From NCBI GenBank assembly GCA_964390295.1, contig CAYMHR010000003.1, positions 1 to 64,000 on the forward strand: a stretch of DNA of 64,000 nucleotides. The letters are read 5' to 3'. This DNA is from RGIG3009 sp964390295 (GTDB lineage Bacteria > Bacillota > Clostridia > Oscillospirales > Acutalibacteraceae). The notes under the pieces were generated by a model that was not told the DNA's origin, did no database searches, and was given only the letters and a program-made list of their open reading frames with translations. This document shows, piece after piece, positions 15,984 to 24,725 of the stretch. The position numbers and the translations under genes are program-made. Every line of letters starts with the position of its first letter. Positions within the stretch are counted from its first letter, which is position 1.

Positions 15984-16120
15984 TTGCGGTCATGTGTCAG
16001 CAATTTGCCGCAACTTGCGGTCATGTGTCAGCAACTCGCCGCAATCTGCGGTCACATGTCAGCAACTCGCCGCAACTTGCGGTCACGTGTCAGCAATCCG
16101 CCGCAACTTGCCGCAACTCG
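15984..16120. repeat. 31-bp tandem repeat, four full units, each able to form a hairpin
   Basis: Units start at 15984, 16015, 16046 and 16077, with a partial fifth at 16108. The core is TTGCGGTCA-GTGTCAGCAA followed by CCGCAAC. Each unit carries GTTGCGG at one end and CCGCAAC at the other, a 7-bp inverted repeat around 18 bases. The period is not a multiple of three and units are contiguous, so neither coding nor CRISPR. Confidence 0.85.
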
Positions 16121-16182
16121 CTGTCAAGTGAAAATGGAAAGTCCAAAGGCGGATCATAGTGAAAAGTGAATCATGAAGAAGC

Positions 16183-16221
16183 AAAAAATAAAGCCCCAAA
16201 GACTGGCGTCTTTGAGGCTTT
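16183..16221 (-). terminator. Terminator of tRNA-Leu
   Basis: Leftward, AAAGCC-CAAAGAC pairs with GTCTTTG-GGCTTT across a GCCA loop with one mismatch, then ATTTTTTGC. Confidence 0.85.
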
Positions 16222-16303
16222 GGTGCGGGCGACAAGACTTGAACTTGCACGCGTGAAGCATCGGCTCCTAAGACCGACGTGTCTGCCATTCCACCACGCC
16301 CGC
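16221..16303 (-). tRNA. tRNA-Leu (anticodon UAG)
   Basis: Leftward, acceptor GCGGGCG pairs with CGCCCGC. The D arm contains GGAATGGCAGAC, the anticodon loop CTTAGGA gives anticodon TAG, a class II long variable arm follows, then T arm GTTCAAGTC and an encoded ACCA end. Reads CUA/CUN leucine codons. 83 bases including CCA. It has its own promoter and terminator. Confidence 0.96.
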
Positions 16304-16312
16304 GCTTTTTCC

Positions 16313-16341
16313 AGTGTAACACAGGTGAAAGAAAAAAGCAA
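16313..16341 (-). promoter_or_regulatory. Promoter of tRNA-Leu
   Basis: Leftward TTGCTT (16336-16341), 17-base spacer, TACACT (16313-16318), 10 bases before the tRNA. Confidence 0.6.
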
Positions 16342-16432
16342 ATGATTTTCTCGCTTTTTCAAAAAAAATGCCGGGCAAGCATATAGATGGGAAAGCGGAA
16401 AAATATTCCGACGGCATTTTTGCCGAAATCGG

Positions 16433-16461
16433 TTGAATTTGAATGAATATTTTGGTATGAT
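16433..16461 (+). promoter_or_regulatory. Promoter of the GHL10 lipoprotein operon
   Basis: TTGAAT (16433-16438), 17-base spacer, TATGAT (16456-16461). Confidence 0.75.
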
Positions 16462-16482
16462 ACACGGTATGGGGGTGTTGGC

Positions 16483-17934
16483 ATGAGACGGGTGCGAATG
16501 GGCTTGGCGGCGCTGTTGGTCGTACTTCTGTGCGTCGGGTGTACGCCTTCGGCTCCGGAGGTCGATATTCGATTGTCCGACGATTCCGCCTCGATGACGG
16601 CCGATCTTACGGTTACGACGACGGGTCCCGTACCGACCGACCCCTTCGCCGAACCGACGCCCACGACGACTACGGCGACGAACGGTTTCTCGGCTTCTGC
16701 AACGCTTTCCGTGCCGACGGGTGCCACGACGGTGCGCGTTACCACGACCACGCGTGCGGCTTCCACGACGACCACAACGACTGCGACGACCGGTAAGCCG
16801 ACCTCCGCGACGACCACGGGCAGTACCGCTACCTTGCCGTCGACGGACGACGAAATGCGCGGCGCGTGGGTGTCTTATATCGAGCTGGACGCGCTGTTTA
16901 AGCGGTGCACGACACCGGCACAGGCGCGCCAAGCGCTGGACGAGATGATGGAGTCTCTGGCGTCGTTTCAGATCAACACCGTCTTTTTCCACGTGCGCGC
17001 CAACAGCGACGCTTATTACGATTCCGCCCTGTTTTCACCGGCTTCCTCGGTGAAAAAGCTGATCAACGCCGGCTTTGACCCGTTGTCCTACGCGATCACC
17101 GCCGCACACGCCCAAGGTATCCGCTTGCACGCCTGGGTCAATCCCTACCGCGTCGGCAAGCAGACGGCGTACCTGGTCGACGGCGTTCCCACGCTGACCG
17201 ATGCCGCCGGGCGCTACTATTACGTACCCACCTCCGCCGCGGCGCAAACGCTGATCCTGGACGGGATTCGCGAGTTGCTGACGCGGTACGCGGTGGACGG
17301 CGTTCAATACGACGATTATTTTTACCCGGACAGCCTGTTGAAGGAAGGCGCGGTCTACAGCTTTGAAAGCGCCGATTACGAGGCCTATCGGCAGTCGGGC
17401 GGTACCCTGACGGTGGGCGATTGGCGTCGCGCCGGGGTGGACGTGCTGATTGCCGGCACCCACACGCTGACCGCCGCCAAAGGGGTCGTGTTCGGCGTTT
17501 CTCCGGCAATCAATGCCGAGCGGACGTATGCCAATCTGTACGCCGATTGCCGCAAATGGCTGTCACAGCCAGGGTACGTGGACTATCTGTGCCCGCAGAT
17601 TTACACCGGCTTTGAGCACGGCAGCAGTGCGTTCGATACAATGGTGGACACCTGGTGCGCCTATCCGCGCCATGCGTCGGTAAAGCTGTATTTCGGGCTG
17701 GCGCTCTACAAAATCGGTCTGCGCTCCGACACCTACGCCGGAACGGGGAAAACCGAGTGGGCGACGCACGACGATATTATGAAGCGCTCGGTGCAGTATC
17801 TGCGCGACAGAAAGCTGGGCTGGGCGCTGTACAGCTACAGCTACCTGAACCCGGCCGCCAAAGCAGGCTTGAGCTCGACCGCCGACGTTGAGGTGGCAAA
17901 ACGGGAAATCCAAAACTTACTGACGATTATTTAA
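16483..17934 (+). CDS. GHL10 (DUF187) family glycoside-hydrolase-like lipoprotein
   Basis: 483 residues. Signal peptide with lipobox-like CVGC (Cys20), a Thr/Ser-rich spacer to about residue 122, then a GHL10 domain (GAWVSYIELDALF, NTVFFHVRANSDAYYDS, IRLHAWVNPYR, VDGVQYDDYFYP, YVDYLCPQIY), the PF02638 pattern of a TIM barrel with acidic residues after beta strands 4 and 7. Relatives act on, or bind, cell-envelope glycans. It sits 15 bases before a larger protein that repeats this kind of domain, so the two are probably co-expressed. Substrate unknown. Confidence 0.85.
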   Translation: MRRVRMGLAALLVVLLCVGCTPSAPEVDIRLSDDSASMTADLTVTTTGPVPTDPFAEPTPTTTTATNGFSASATLSVPTGATTVRVTTTTRAASTTTTTTATTGKPTSATTTGSTATLPSTDDEMRGAWVSYIELDALFKRCTTPAQARQALDEMMESLASFQINTVFFHVRANSDAYYDSALFSPASSVKKLINAGFDPLSYAITAAHAQGIRLHAWVNPYRVGKQTAYLVDGVPTLTDAAGRYYYVPTSAAAQTLILDGIRELLTRYAVDGVQYDDYFYPDSLLKEGAVYSFESADYEAYRQSGGTLTVGDWRRAGVDVLIAGTHTLTAAKGVVFGVSPAINAERTYANLYADCRKWLSQPGYVDYLCPQIYTGFEHGSSAFDTMVDTWCAYPRHASVKLYFGLALYKIGLRSDTYAGTGKTEWATHDDIMKRSVQYLRDRKLGWALYSYSYLNPAAKAGLSSTADVEVAKREIQNLLTII

Positions 17935-17949
17935 GTAGGGAGTGTCAAT

Positions 17950-20900
17950 ATGGCGAGACATTTCAAGGAGTATCCGAAGAAAAAAACGGTTTGGATCATC
18001 GTGATCGCGACGGTCGCGGTGCTTGCGTTGCTGGCCGGTTGCTTTGCCGCTGTGAATCAGGGTGCGTTGCAGGCGATTGCCGGCGTGTTTTCGGGCAAGA
18101 CGAGCACGACGACCGTTGCGGGAACGACCAGCACCGCCGCTACGTCGGCCGACGCGGAGCCGGATGCAACGCCGGAGCCGGAACCGGAGCCGCCCGACTA
18201 TGCGGTTCCCGACACGATGAAGGGCGTGTGGCTGACGCCGGGCACCGATTATCTGGTCACCGGCAAGGAATCCGTTTCCGCCGTGAAAAAACAGATCGAA
18301 GCGGCGTTTTCCGCCATTGACGAGTGGGAGTTTAATACCGTGCTGTTGCCGCTCCACCGCGGCGAGGCGGCGTTGTATCCGTCGGACTATATGGACAGCC
18401 TCTTGCTGACCGATACCAGCGGTGCGCGGTTTGACCCGATCGCCTATATCGTCGAGCAGGCGCGTGCCCGCGAGATGTACGTGTACGGGGTGCTGGACCT
18501 GCATATCCGTGACGGTGGCGAGGCGTGGGATCCGCGTGCGGACGGCGTAGCCGACCGCACGGTGAAGATCGCCGGGGAAAGCGCGCGGCAATACGAGCTG
18601 GACGGGATGTTCGTGGACGGCTTTGCCTATGCGCTGGGCGACGTCAAGGCGGCGGAGCACGAGGCGACGGTCGCCGTGCTGGATACGCTGATGGCACAGG
18701 TGACACAGACGCTGACCGAAGCCGACCGCAATCTGTACGTCGGACTGCTGTCTTACGGTATTTGGGCGCACAAATCGGTGGACGAGCGCGGCTCGGACAC
18801 GAGTGAATATTACGAGGAATATACCGACGGCTGTGCCGATACGCGCGGCTGGCTGGAAAAGGGCTTGTTCCGGTGCGTTATGGTGAAAAACTCCGCCTCC
18901 ACCAGTCACCCGACCGGCTCCTTCCAAAAGGTGCTGACGTGGTGGAACGAAACGGCGCTGTCGCTGGACGTTCCGCTGTATATCTCGCACTCTGCCAAGA
19001 CAGCTGGCTCCTATCTGGCAGGATGGAGCTCGCCGGATCAGTTGGCACAGCAATACCTGTATTGCAAGGACTGCGAAGCGTGGTGCGGCAGTGCTTACGA
19101 TTCTCTGGCCGCCCTACGCGCCGACAAGCAAAAGCTGGCCTCCACGCTGAAGCAGGCGTATGCCGGAACGCTGAACGAGGATTTCATTTACAAACAGTTG
19201 ACGATGTCGTCACCGACCAAGCTGACCTTTACCACCACCGAATCGTCCGTCACCTTCAACGGCGGCGGCGATACCAATTTTCCGCTAACGATGAACGGAC
19301 AAGCCGTCGAGCTGTCCGAGCACGGCTTTTTTACGCAAAAGGTAGAGCTGAAGGTTGGCTTGAATACGGTCACCTTTTCCCACAAAGGGGTTACGCGCAC
19401 CTACAAAATTACTTATAAGCAGACGCTGGTCAGTGCGGTGTCGCCGTCCGAGAATATGACGGTGGACGGCGGCAGTGTGTTCCTGATCCGCGCTACGGCG
19501 CGCAAGGGCTCCACGGTCACGGCCGTGATCAACGGCACCAAGCTGGCGATGAGTGCCACCGAGGACAAGGTGGACGAAAGCGGCAACCTGCCGACGGATT
19601 TTCAAAGCTACGTCGGCAGCTACACCCTGCCGCAGGGTGTGATCGGTCAGGCGCAGGCGCTGGGAGCCGTTCAGGTCACGGCCACCTACAATGGCTTGAC
19701 GGAAACGATGACCGGCGGCAAGGTGACGATCGAAGCGTTGCCGGTCCCGGTGACGACCACCACGCCGTCCGCGACCACGGGAAGCGGCAGTGCCGACGGC
19801 GATGAGCCTGCGGAGGACGAACAAACGCCTCCGCCGGGTGACAAGGATATCGTAATTATTACCGCCGACTATGCCGAAACTTTTAACGGCGGCACGGCGA
19901 CCGAAGACTGGTCGCGTCCCTACAATTCGTATCTGCCGAAGGGCACGCAGGACGTGCTGGTCCACCAGGTGTATAACGGCAGCCTGTCGTACTATCTGCT
20001 GGGTTCGGGTAAGCGCGTGTATCAGAAGGATGCCAAGGTCGTCAAGGGCGCGGCGCCCACCAACACGGCACTGACCAACGGCGCGGCGACCGTCAGCGGC
20101 CTGTATACCGCACTGACCTTTGAGTCCGAGTGGGATATTCCGGTGTATATCGCCGCATATCCGCAAAAATACTATTCCGACACCACCACGGGTACCCCCA
20201 ACTACGGGCTGGAGCGCTACGGTCAAACGGCGGAGTACGTGGACGTGACGTTCCATTACGTGGATACCGTGCCGGCCGCTCCGACGCTGACCGGGAACCC
20301 CTTGTTTTCGTCGGCGGAATGGATGGACAACGGCTCCGGCACGTGGACGTTGCGGCTGACCTTGCGCAACAAAGGCGATTATTACGGGCACCAGCTGGTC
20401 TGGTCCGGGAACAAGCTGACAATCTCGTTTTTGAACCCGGCGGACATTTCGTCCAACACCGCGGCGGAACGGTTGAAGGGCGTTCGCATTTTGATTGATC
20501 CGGGTCACGGCTCCAGCGACGATAAGCCGTGGGAGGGACCCTTTAATCTGTTGTATGCCAATGAGCTGAAAACCAAGCTGGAGGCGCTGGGCGCCACGGT
20601 CGTGATGACGCGTGACAAGGACCTCGGCAACACGGCGTTGTCGTTGCAAAGCCGCGTGTCGACGGCTCACGCCGGGGATTATCATTTGGTGATTAGCGTG
20701 CACATGAACGGCTACGACGGTACGGCGACCGGCGCGACGGTGCATTATTACAACGAAGCCGGGTATACGCTTGCTTCCTATATCTACCCCAAAATGCACG
20801 CGGTGGAGACACCCTACGGGGTCGGGACGACGACCAACGGTCGTCCGCGTTCCTCCGGCACGGTGTGGGGAACGTTGTACATGACGCGCAGTATCTTCGA

Positions 20901-21039
20901 TTGCCCGTCGGTTCTGTTGGAATGTGCGTTTTTGGACAACCCCAAGGACAAGGAAGCGTTGATTGACCCGGTGTACCGCGACAAGCTGATGCAGGCGGTC
21001 ACCGACGGCGTGGTTGCCTATTTTGAGGATATGCAATGA
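17950..21039 (+). CDS. Multidomain surface protein: GHL10-like region plus N-acetylmuramoyl-L-alanine amidase
   Basis: 1029 residues. A basic start and hydrophobic helix end in LLAGC (Cys31), a good lipobox. A GHL10-like barrel spans about 75-400 (MKGVWLTPGTDYLVTG onward), two Ig-like sections follow about 420-600, a Thr-rich linker near 600-625, another beta section, and an Amidase_3 domain from 845. The zinc site is complete: H853 in DPGHG, E862, H918 in SVH, and catalytic E991 in LLECAFLDN. It should cleave the peptide stem from glycan strands. The last 4 bases overlap birA (ATGA). Confidence 0.88.
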   Translation: MARHFKEYPKKKTVWIIVIATVAVLALLAGCFAAVNQGALQAIAGVFSGKTSTTTVAGTTSTAATSADAEPDATPEPEPEPPDYAVPDTMKGVWLTPGTDYLVTGKESVSAVKKQIEAAFSAIDEWEFNTVLLPLHRGEAALYPSDYMDSLLLTDTSGARFDPIAYIVEQARAREMYVYGVLDLHIRDGGEAWDPRADGVADRTVKIAGESARQYELDGMFVDGFAYALGDVKAAEHEATVAVLDTLMAQVTQTLTEADRNLYVGLLSYGIWAHKSVDERGSDTSEYYEEYTDGCADTRGWLEKGLFRCVMVKNSASTSHPTGSFQKVLTWWNETALSLDVPLYISHSAKTAGSYLAGWSSPDQLAQQYLYCKDCEAWCGSAYDSLAALRADKQKLASTLKQAYAGTLNEDFIYKQLTMSSPTKLTFTTTESSVTFNGGGDTNFPLTMNGQAVELSEHGFFTQKVELKVGLNTVTFSHKGVTRTYKITYKQTLVSAVSPSENMTVDGGSVFLIRATARKGSTVTAVINGTKLAMSATEDKVDESGNLPTDFQSYVGSYTLPQGVIGQAQALGAVQVTATYNGLTETMTGGKVTIEALPVPVTTTTPSATTGSGSADGDEPAEDEQTPPPGDKDIVIITADYAETFNGGTATEDWSRPYNSYLPKGTQDVLVHQVYNGSLSYYLLGSGKRVYQKDAKVVKGAAPTNTALTNGAATVSGLYTALTFESEWDIPVYIAAYPQKYYSDTTTGTPNYGLERYGQTAEYVDVTFHYVDTVPAAPTLTGNPLFSSAEWMDNGSGTWTLRLTLRNKGDYYGHQLVWSGNKLTISFLNPADISSNTAAERLKGVRILIDPGHGSSDDKPWEGPFNLLYANELKTKLEALGATVVMTRDKDLGNTALSLQSRVSTAHAGDYHLVISVHMNGYDGTATGATVHYYNEAGYTLASYIYPKMHAVETPYGVGTTTNGRPRSSGTVWGTLYMTRSIFDCPSVLLECAFLDNPKDKEALIDPVYRDKLMQAVTDGVVAYFEDMQ

Positions 21040-21839
21040 GTGAGCTTTCAGTTGAACAAATCCGGCGGCATCTGTCGGTGCCGTCACGCTTTGCCCTGAC
21101 GGCGTATCGGCAGGTGACGTCTACCAGCACGTTGCTGCGTGAGCTTGCGGAGCAGGGGGCGCCGGAAGGCACGGTGATTTTGGCCGACGGGCAAACGGCG
21201 GGGCGTGGCCGACAGGGACATACGTTTTGGTCGCCGTCGGGGAGCGGCCTGTATTTCAGTGTGTTGTTGCGTCCTGCGGAACGGGCGACGGCGGTGTTGC
21301 CGCTGACAGCCGTAGCGGCGGTCGCGGCGGCACGGGTCATCGAAGCGGTCAGCGGCCGACAGGCGGACGTGCAGTGGGTCAACGATATTTACTGCGGCGG
21401 CAAAAAGGTGTGCGGTATTTTGACCGAAGGGCGACTGTCGCTGCAGGCCGATACGCTGGAGTATGCGATCGTCGGCGTCGGGGTAAACGTGATCGCTCCG
21501 CCGACCGGTTTTCCCGACGATATTCGGGAGCGTGCCGGAGCGGTTTTTGAGCAGGCGGAGGACGGTGTGCGCGAGCGGATCGCCGCGTGCTTTTTGGAAA
21601 CGCTGTGGGACGGGTATACCCACGTGACGGAGGCACGGTTTGCCGAGGAATACCGCCGCCGGTGCCTGCGGCTCGGCCGCGAAGTGGACGTGCTGCGCGG
21701 CGGTCAACGCTTGCCGGCGCGGGTACTGGATGTCACCGACGGCTTGGCGTTGCGCGTGCAATTTGCGGATGGCACGATCAAAGAATTGACCTCAGGCGAA
21801 GTCAGCATTCGTCCGAGGTCAACGGGATTGTGCCAGTGA
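21036..21839 (+). CDS. birA: Biotin-[acetyl-CoA-carboxylase] ligase
   Basis: 267 residues. Catalytic core with GRGRQGHTFWSPSGSGLYFSV, the biotinyl-AMP loop, VQWVNDIYCGGKKVCGIL and a C-terminal SH3-like domain (VLDVTDGLALRVQF). There is no N-terminal helix-turn-helix, so this is a class I ligase that modifies carboxylases but should not repress biotin genes. The start overlaps the amidase stop. It converges with, and overlaps by 21 bases, the AraC-type gene; no terminator is seen between them. Confidence 0.92.
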   Translation: MSELSVEQIRRHLSVPSRFALTAYRQVTSTSTLLRELAEQGAPEGTVILADGQTAGRGRQGHTFWSPSGSGLYFSVLLRPAERATAVLPLTAVAAVAAARVIEAVSGRQADVQWVNDIYCGGKKVCGILTEGRLSLQADTLEYAIVGVGVNVIAPPTGFPDDIRERAGAVFEQAEDGVRERIAACFLETLWDGYTHVTEARFAEEYRRRCLRLGREVDVLRGGQRLPARVLDVTDGLALRVQFADGTIKELTSGEVSIRPRSTGLCQ

Positions 21840-22685
21840 GGAAAGGTATTTTCCGGGTGAGATTCCTTTGTGCCGCCGAAACAGTTTGATAAAATAGCTG
21901 ATGTCGTTAAATCCGCAATCAAGCGCCACTTCGGTGACGCTTTTTTCGGTTGTGCTCAACTGTTGGCAGGCACATTCCACACGATAGTAGTTGAGGTAAT
22001 CTATGGGGGTGCGCCGCGTCATCTGGCGAAAAAACCGGCAAAAGTATTTTGGGCTCATGTGTGCGGCTTCGGCCATTTGCGATAGCGTGACCGGCTCGGT
22101 ATAGTGCTGTTCTACGAACGCCAGAGCCTGCTTCAGGTGGTGGATTCGCTTGCGGTTTTGCGGCACCTCCAGCTCGGATTCCGTATAGGCACCGGCCTCA
22201 AATGCCCAACCAAAAAATTCCAGCAACGCGCCGAATACCAGCAGGGCGTTGGGCTGTCGGGTAGGGGAGAAGGCGGTGCCGAACAAGCGCTCCATCGCTT
22301 CACGCACGGGGATGCAGTCGGCGGAAAAGCAGGGATTCAGGATCACGGTGCCGTGCTGTATGCGGTGCAAATATGTTTTGCAGGCATCGCCGCTGCGGAA
22401 CAGCATGGCCGGGTCAAAAACGGCACATTCGTACACGCAGTTGTCCGGCGTGGCAGCGTGCGGCTGTCCGCCTGCCACAAACACAGTGTCGCCCGCTTGC
22501 AGACGGTGCTCGATGCCGCCGAGCGTGACGCACAGCATCCCTCGAAGCACGCGGATCAGCTCGAATTCATCGTGCCAGTGACAGTCCATGTAATAGCGCG
22601 GATGATGCTTGTCCACGTGGTAAAATTCCAACGGAAAATCCGGTATGCCGCGGGGAAGGTCCTCGTGATAATTCGTCGCCTGCAT
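21819..22685 (-). CDS. AraC family transcriptional regulator
   Basis: 288 residues. N-terminal cupin (HWHDEFELIRVLRGMLCVTLGG, VFVAGGQPHAATP) that would bind a sugar, and two C-terminal helix-turn-helix motifs (LSQMAEAAHMSPKYFCRFFR and VTEVALDCGFNDISYFIKLF). ATG 22685 follows TTGGAGGC. It is divergent from fucI across 114 bases, so it is the likely activator of the fucose gene with L-fucose or a derivative as ligand (inference). Confidence 0.9.
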   Translation of the reverse strand: MQATNYHEDLPRGIPDFPLEFYHVDKHHPRYYMDCHWHDEFELIRVLRGMLCVTLGGIEHRLQAGDTVFVAGGQPHAATPDNCVYECAVFDPAMLFRSGDACKTYLHRIQHGTVILNPCFSADCIPVREAMERLFGTAFSPTRQPNALLVFGALLEFFGWAFEAGAYTESELEVPQNRKRIHHLKQALAFVEQHYTEPVTLSQMAEAAHMSPKYFCRFFRQMTRRTPIDYLNYYRVECACQQLSTTEKSVTEVALDCGFNDISYFIKLFRRHKGISPGKYLSSLAQSR

Positions 22686-22723
22686 ATTTTGCCTCCAAGG
22701 TGAATATTGTCCTATTTTGTGAT

Positions 22724-22753
22724 AGTATAGCATGAGACAGGTAGGGGAGTCAA
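22724..22753 (-). promoter_or_regulatory. Promoter of the AraC-type regulator
   Basis: Leftward TTGACT (22748-22753), 18-base spacer, TATACT (22724-22729). Confidence 0.7.
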
Positions 22754-22762
22754 TGATAAAAT

Positions 22763-22768
22763 TATAAT
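22763..22768 (+). promoter_or_regulatory. fucI -10 element without a -35, probably activator-dependent
   Basis: Perfect TATAAT, but the bases about 17-18 upstream (near 22740-22745) do not resemble TTGACA. This fits a promoter that needs the divergent AraC protein. Confidence 0.55.
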
Positions 22769-22799
22769 AGAATATCACTATTGGAGGAGTGTGTCAGTT

Positions 22800-24584
22800 A
22801 TGTTGTATCCCAAAATCGGTATCCGTCCGACCATCGACGGTCGCTGGGGCGGCGTGCGTGAAAGTCTGGAAAAGCAGACGATGGGCATGGCGGAAAACGC
22901 CGCAAAGCTCATCAGTGAAACGCTGAAGTACCCCGACGGCACCCCGGTGCAGTGCGTCGTGGCTTGCACCACCATCGGTGGCGGTGCCGAAGCGGCTCGC
23001 GTTGCCGAGCAGTTCTCCACCGAAAACGTGGTGGCGACCCTGACCGTGACCCCCTGCTGGTGCTACGGTACCGAAACCTTCGATATGGACCCCACGACCA
23101 TTAAGGCGGTATGGGGCTTTAACGGTACCGAGCGTCCCGGCGCCGTGTACTTGGCGGCGGTCTTGGCGGCTCATGCACAGCGTGGTCTGCCGGCGTTCTC
23201 CATTTACGGTCACGACGTGCAGGATGCGACCGATACCACCATTCCCGACGACGTGGCGGAAAAGATTCTGCGCTTCGCCCGTTGTGCCGTGGCAGTCGGC
23301 TGGATGAAGAACAAGGCGTACGTGAATATCGGCGCCGTGTGCATGGGTATTGCCGGTAGCTATTGCGACGCCGGCATCATGCAAAAGTACTTCGGCCTGC
23401 GCTCCGAATGGGTGGACGAGGTGGAAATCCTCCGCCGCATTAAGCTGGGCATCTACGATCCCGACGAGTATAAAAAGGCGCTGGCGTGGATCAAGGCCAA
23501 CTGCAAGGAAGGTCTCGACAAAAACGCCGGCAAGAACCTGCCGGAGGTCATCACCAAATCCAAGGTGGTTCCCGCCGATCAGGACTGGGAGTTCATCGCC
23601 AAAATGTCGCTGGTCATTCGCGACATCATGTTCGGCAACCCGAAGCTGAGCGAGCTCGGCTGGCATGAGGAAGCCCTCGGTCGCAACGGCGTTGTGGGCG
23701 GCTTCCAGGGTCAGCGTCAGTGGACCGACTGGCTGCCCAACGCCGACTTTACCGAAGCGATCATGTCCTCCACCTTCGACTGGAACGGCGCGCGTCAGCC
23801 GTTCCCGTTGGCTACGGAAAACGACGTTTGCAACGGCATGGCGATGCTGTTGGGCACGCTGGTTTCCCATTCTTCGCCCTGCTTCCACGACGTGCGTACC
23901 TACTGGAGTCCCGAAGCCACGGAGCGCGTGACCGGCAAGAAGCCGGAGGGCGTGGCGAAAAACGGCTTTATCCACCTCATCAACTCCGGTGCGACGGCGT
24001 TGGACGGCAGTGGTGCCTCCAAGAATGCCGCCGGCGAGGGTTGCATGAAGCCGTTCTATGAAATGACGGCGGCGGATATTGCTGCCTGCACCGAAGCTAC
24101 CGACTGGCGCCGTGCCGACTACGAATACTTCCGCGGCGGCGGCTTCTCCAGCCACTTCCGTTGCCGCGCCGAGATGCCCGTCACCATGTTGCGCCTCAAC
24201 ATCATCGACGGCATCGGCCCGGTTCTCCAGATCGCGGAAGGCTTTACCGCCGACCTGCCGGATGAGATTCACAACACCATCGACAAGCGCACCGACTTTA
24301 CCTGGCCGACGACCTGGTTTGCTCCGCGCTTGACCGGTGAGGGCGCCTTTAAGGACGTTTACACCGTCATGGCTCGCTGGGGCGCTAACCACGGCGTTAC
24401 CGTGTACGGCCACGTGGGTGCCGATCTCATCACGCTGGCGTCCATGCTGCGTATCCCGGTTGCGATGCACAACGTCCCTGCCGATAAGGTTTACCGTCCC
24501 CATTCTTGGGCGGCCTTCGGTACCGAAGACGACGAAAGCGCCGACTACAAGGCCTGCGCCGCTTACGGCCCGCTTTACAAGTAA
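22800..24584 (+). CDS. fucI: L-fucose isomerase
   Basis: 594 residues, normal FucI length. Start LYPKIGIRPTIDGRWGGVRESLE is diagnostic; GVVGGFQGQRQWTDW, NDVCNGMAMLLGTLVSHSSPCFHDVRTYWSPE and the terminal NHGVTVYGHVGADLITLASMLRIPV also fit. It converts L-fucose to L-fuculose, and often D-arabinose to D-ribulose, with Mn2+. ATG 22800 is 10 bases after GGAGGAG. No fucK or fucA is next to it, so the rest of the pathway is encoded elsewhere. It fits a gut bacterium using mucin or milk-glycan fucose. Confidence 0.96.
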   Translation: MLYPKIGIRPTIDGRWGGVRESLEKQTMGMAENAAKLISETLKYPDGTPVQCVVACTTIGGGAEAARVAEQFSTENVVATLTVTPCWCYGTETFDMDPTTIKAVWGFNGTERPGAVYLAAVLAAHAQRGLPAFSIYGHDVQDATDTTIPDDVAEKILRFARCAVAVGWMKNKAYVNIGAVCMGIAGSYCDAGIMQKYFGLRSEWVDEVEILRRIKLGIYDPDEYKKALAWIKANCKEGLDKNAGKNLPEVITKSKVVPADQDWEFIAKMSLVIRDIMFGNPKLSELGWHEEALGRNGVVGGFQGQRQWTDWLPNADFTEAIMSSTFDWNGARQPFPLATENDVCNGMAMLLGTLVSHSSPCFHDVRTYWSPEATERVTGKKPEGVAKNGFIHLINSGATALDGSGASKNAAGEGCMKPFYEMTAADIAACTEATDWRRADYEYFRGGGFSSHFRCRAEMPVTMLRLNIIDGIGPVLQIAEGFTADLPDEIHNTIDKRTDFTWPTTWFAPRLTGEGAFKDVYTVMARWGANHGVTVYGHVGADLITLASMLRIPVAMHNVPADKVYRPHSWAAFGTEDDESADYKACAAYGPLYK

Positions 24585-24598
24585 ATCGCGGTGTTTGC

Positions 24599-24634
24599 GC
24601 CGCCCGATGCTCTCCGGAGTATCGGGCGGCTTTT
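24599..24634 (+). terminator. Terminator of fucI
   Basis: GCCGCCCGAT (24599-24608) pairs with ATCGGGCGGC (24621-24630), then TTTT. Confidence 0.9.
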
Positions 24635-24690
24635 CTGTGCGCCGTTTGAGCGCTGATGGACGCTCGCACGGTCTCTGGGAGACTGCCCGA

Positions 24691-24725
24691 AAAACAAAAA
24701 GCGGCCGATCGTTTCGATCAGCCGC
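24691..24725 (-). terminator. Terminator of rnhA
   Basis: Leftward GCGGC-GATCG pairs with CGATC-GCCGC around AAA, then TTTTTGTTTT. The stem overlaps the rnhA stop codon. Confidence 0.85.

Noticed and set aside
15984..16120. CRISPR array.
   Set aside because: Units are contiguous with no unique spacers, and no cas genes are present.
19285..21087. 600-residue leftward frame antisense to the amidase gene.
   Set aside because: It is a GC-driven shadow frame: rich in Arg/His/Gly/Gln, no ribosome site, no domain. The opposite strand has clear amidase motifs.
22794..24503. 569-residue leftward frame antisense to fucI, and a similar 613-residue frame over rnj (25742-27583).
   Set aside because: Same reason: high-GC antisense frames opposite strongly conserved enzymes.
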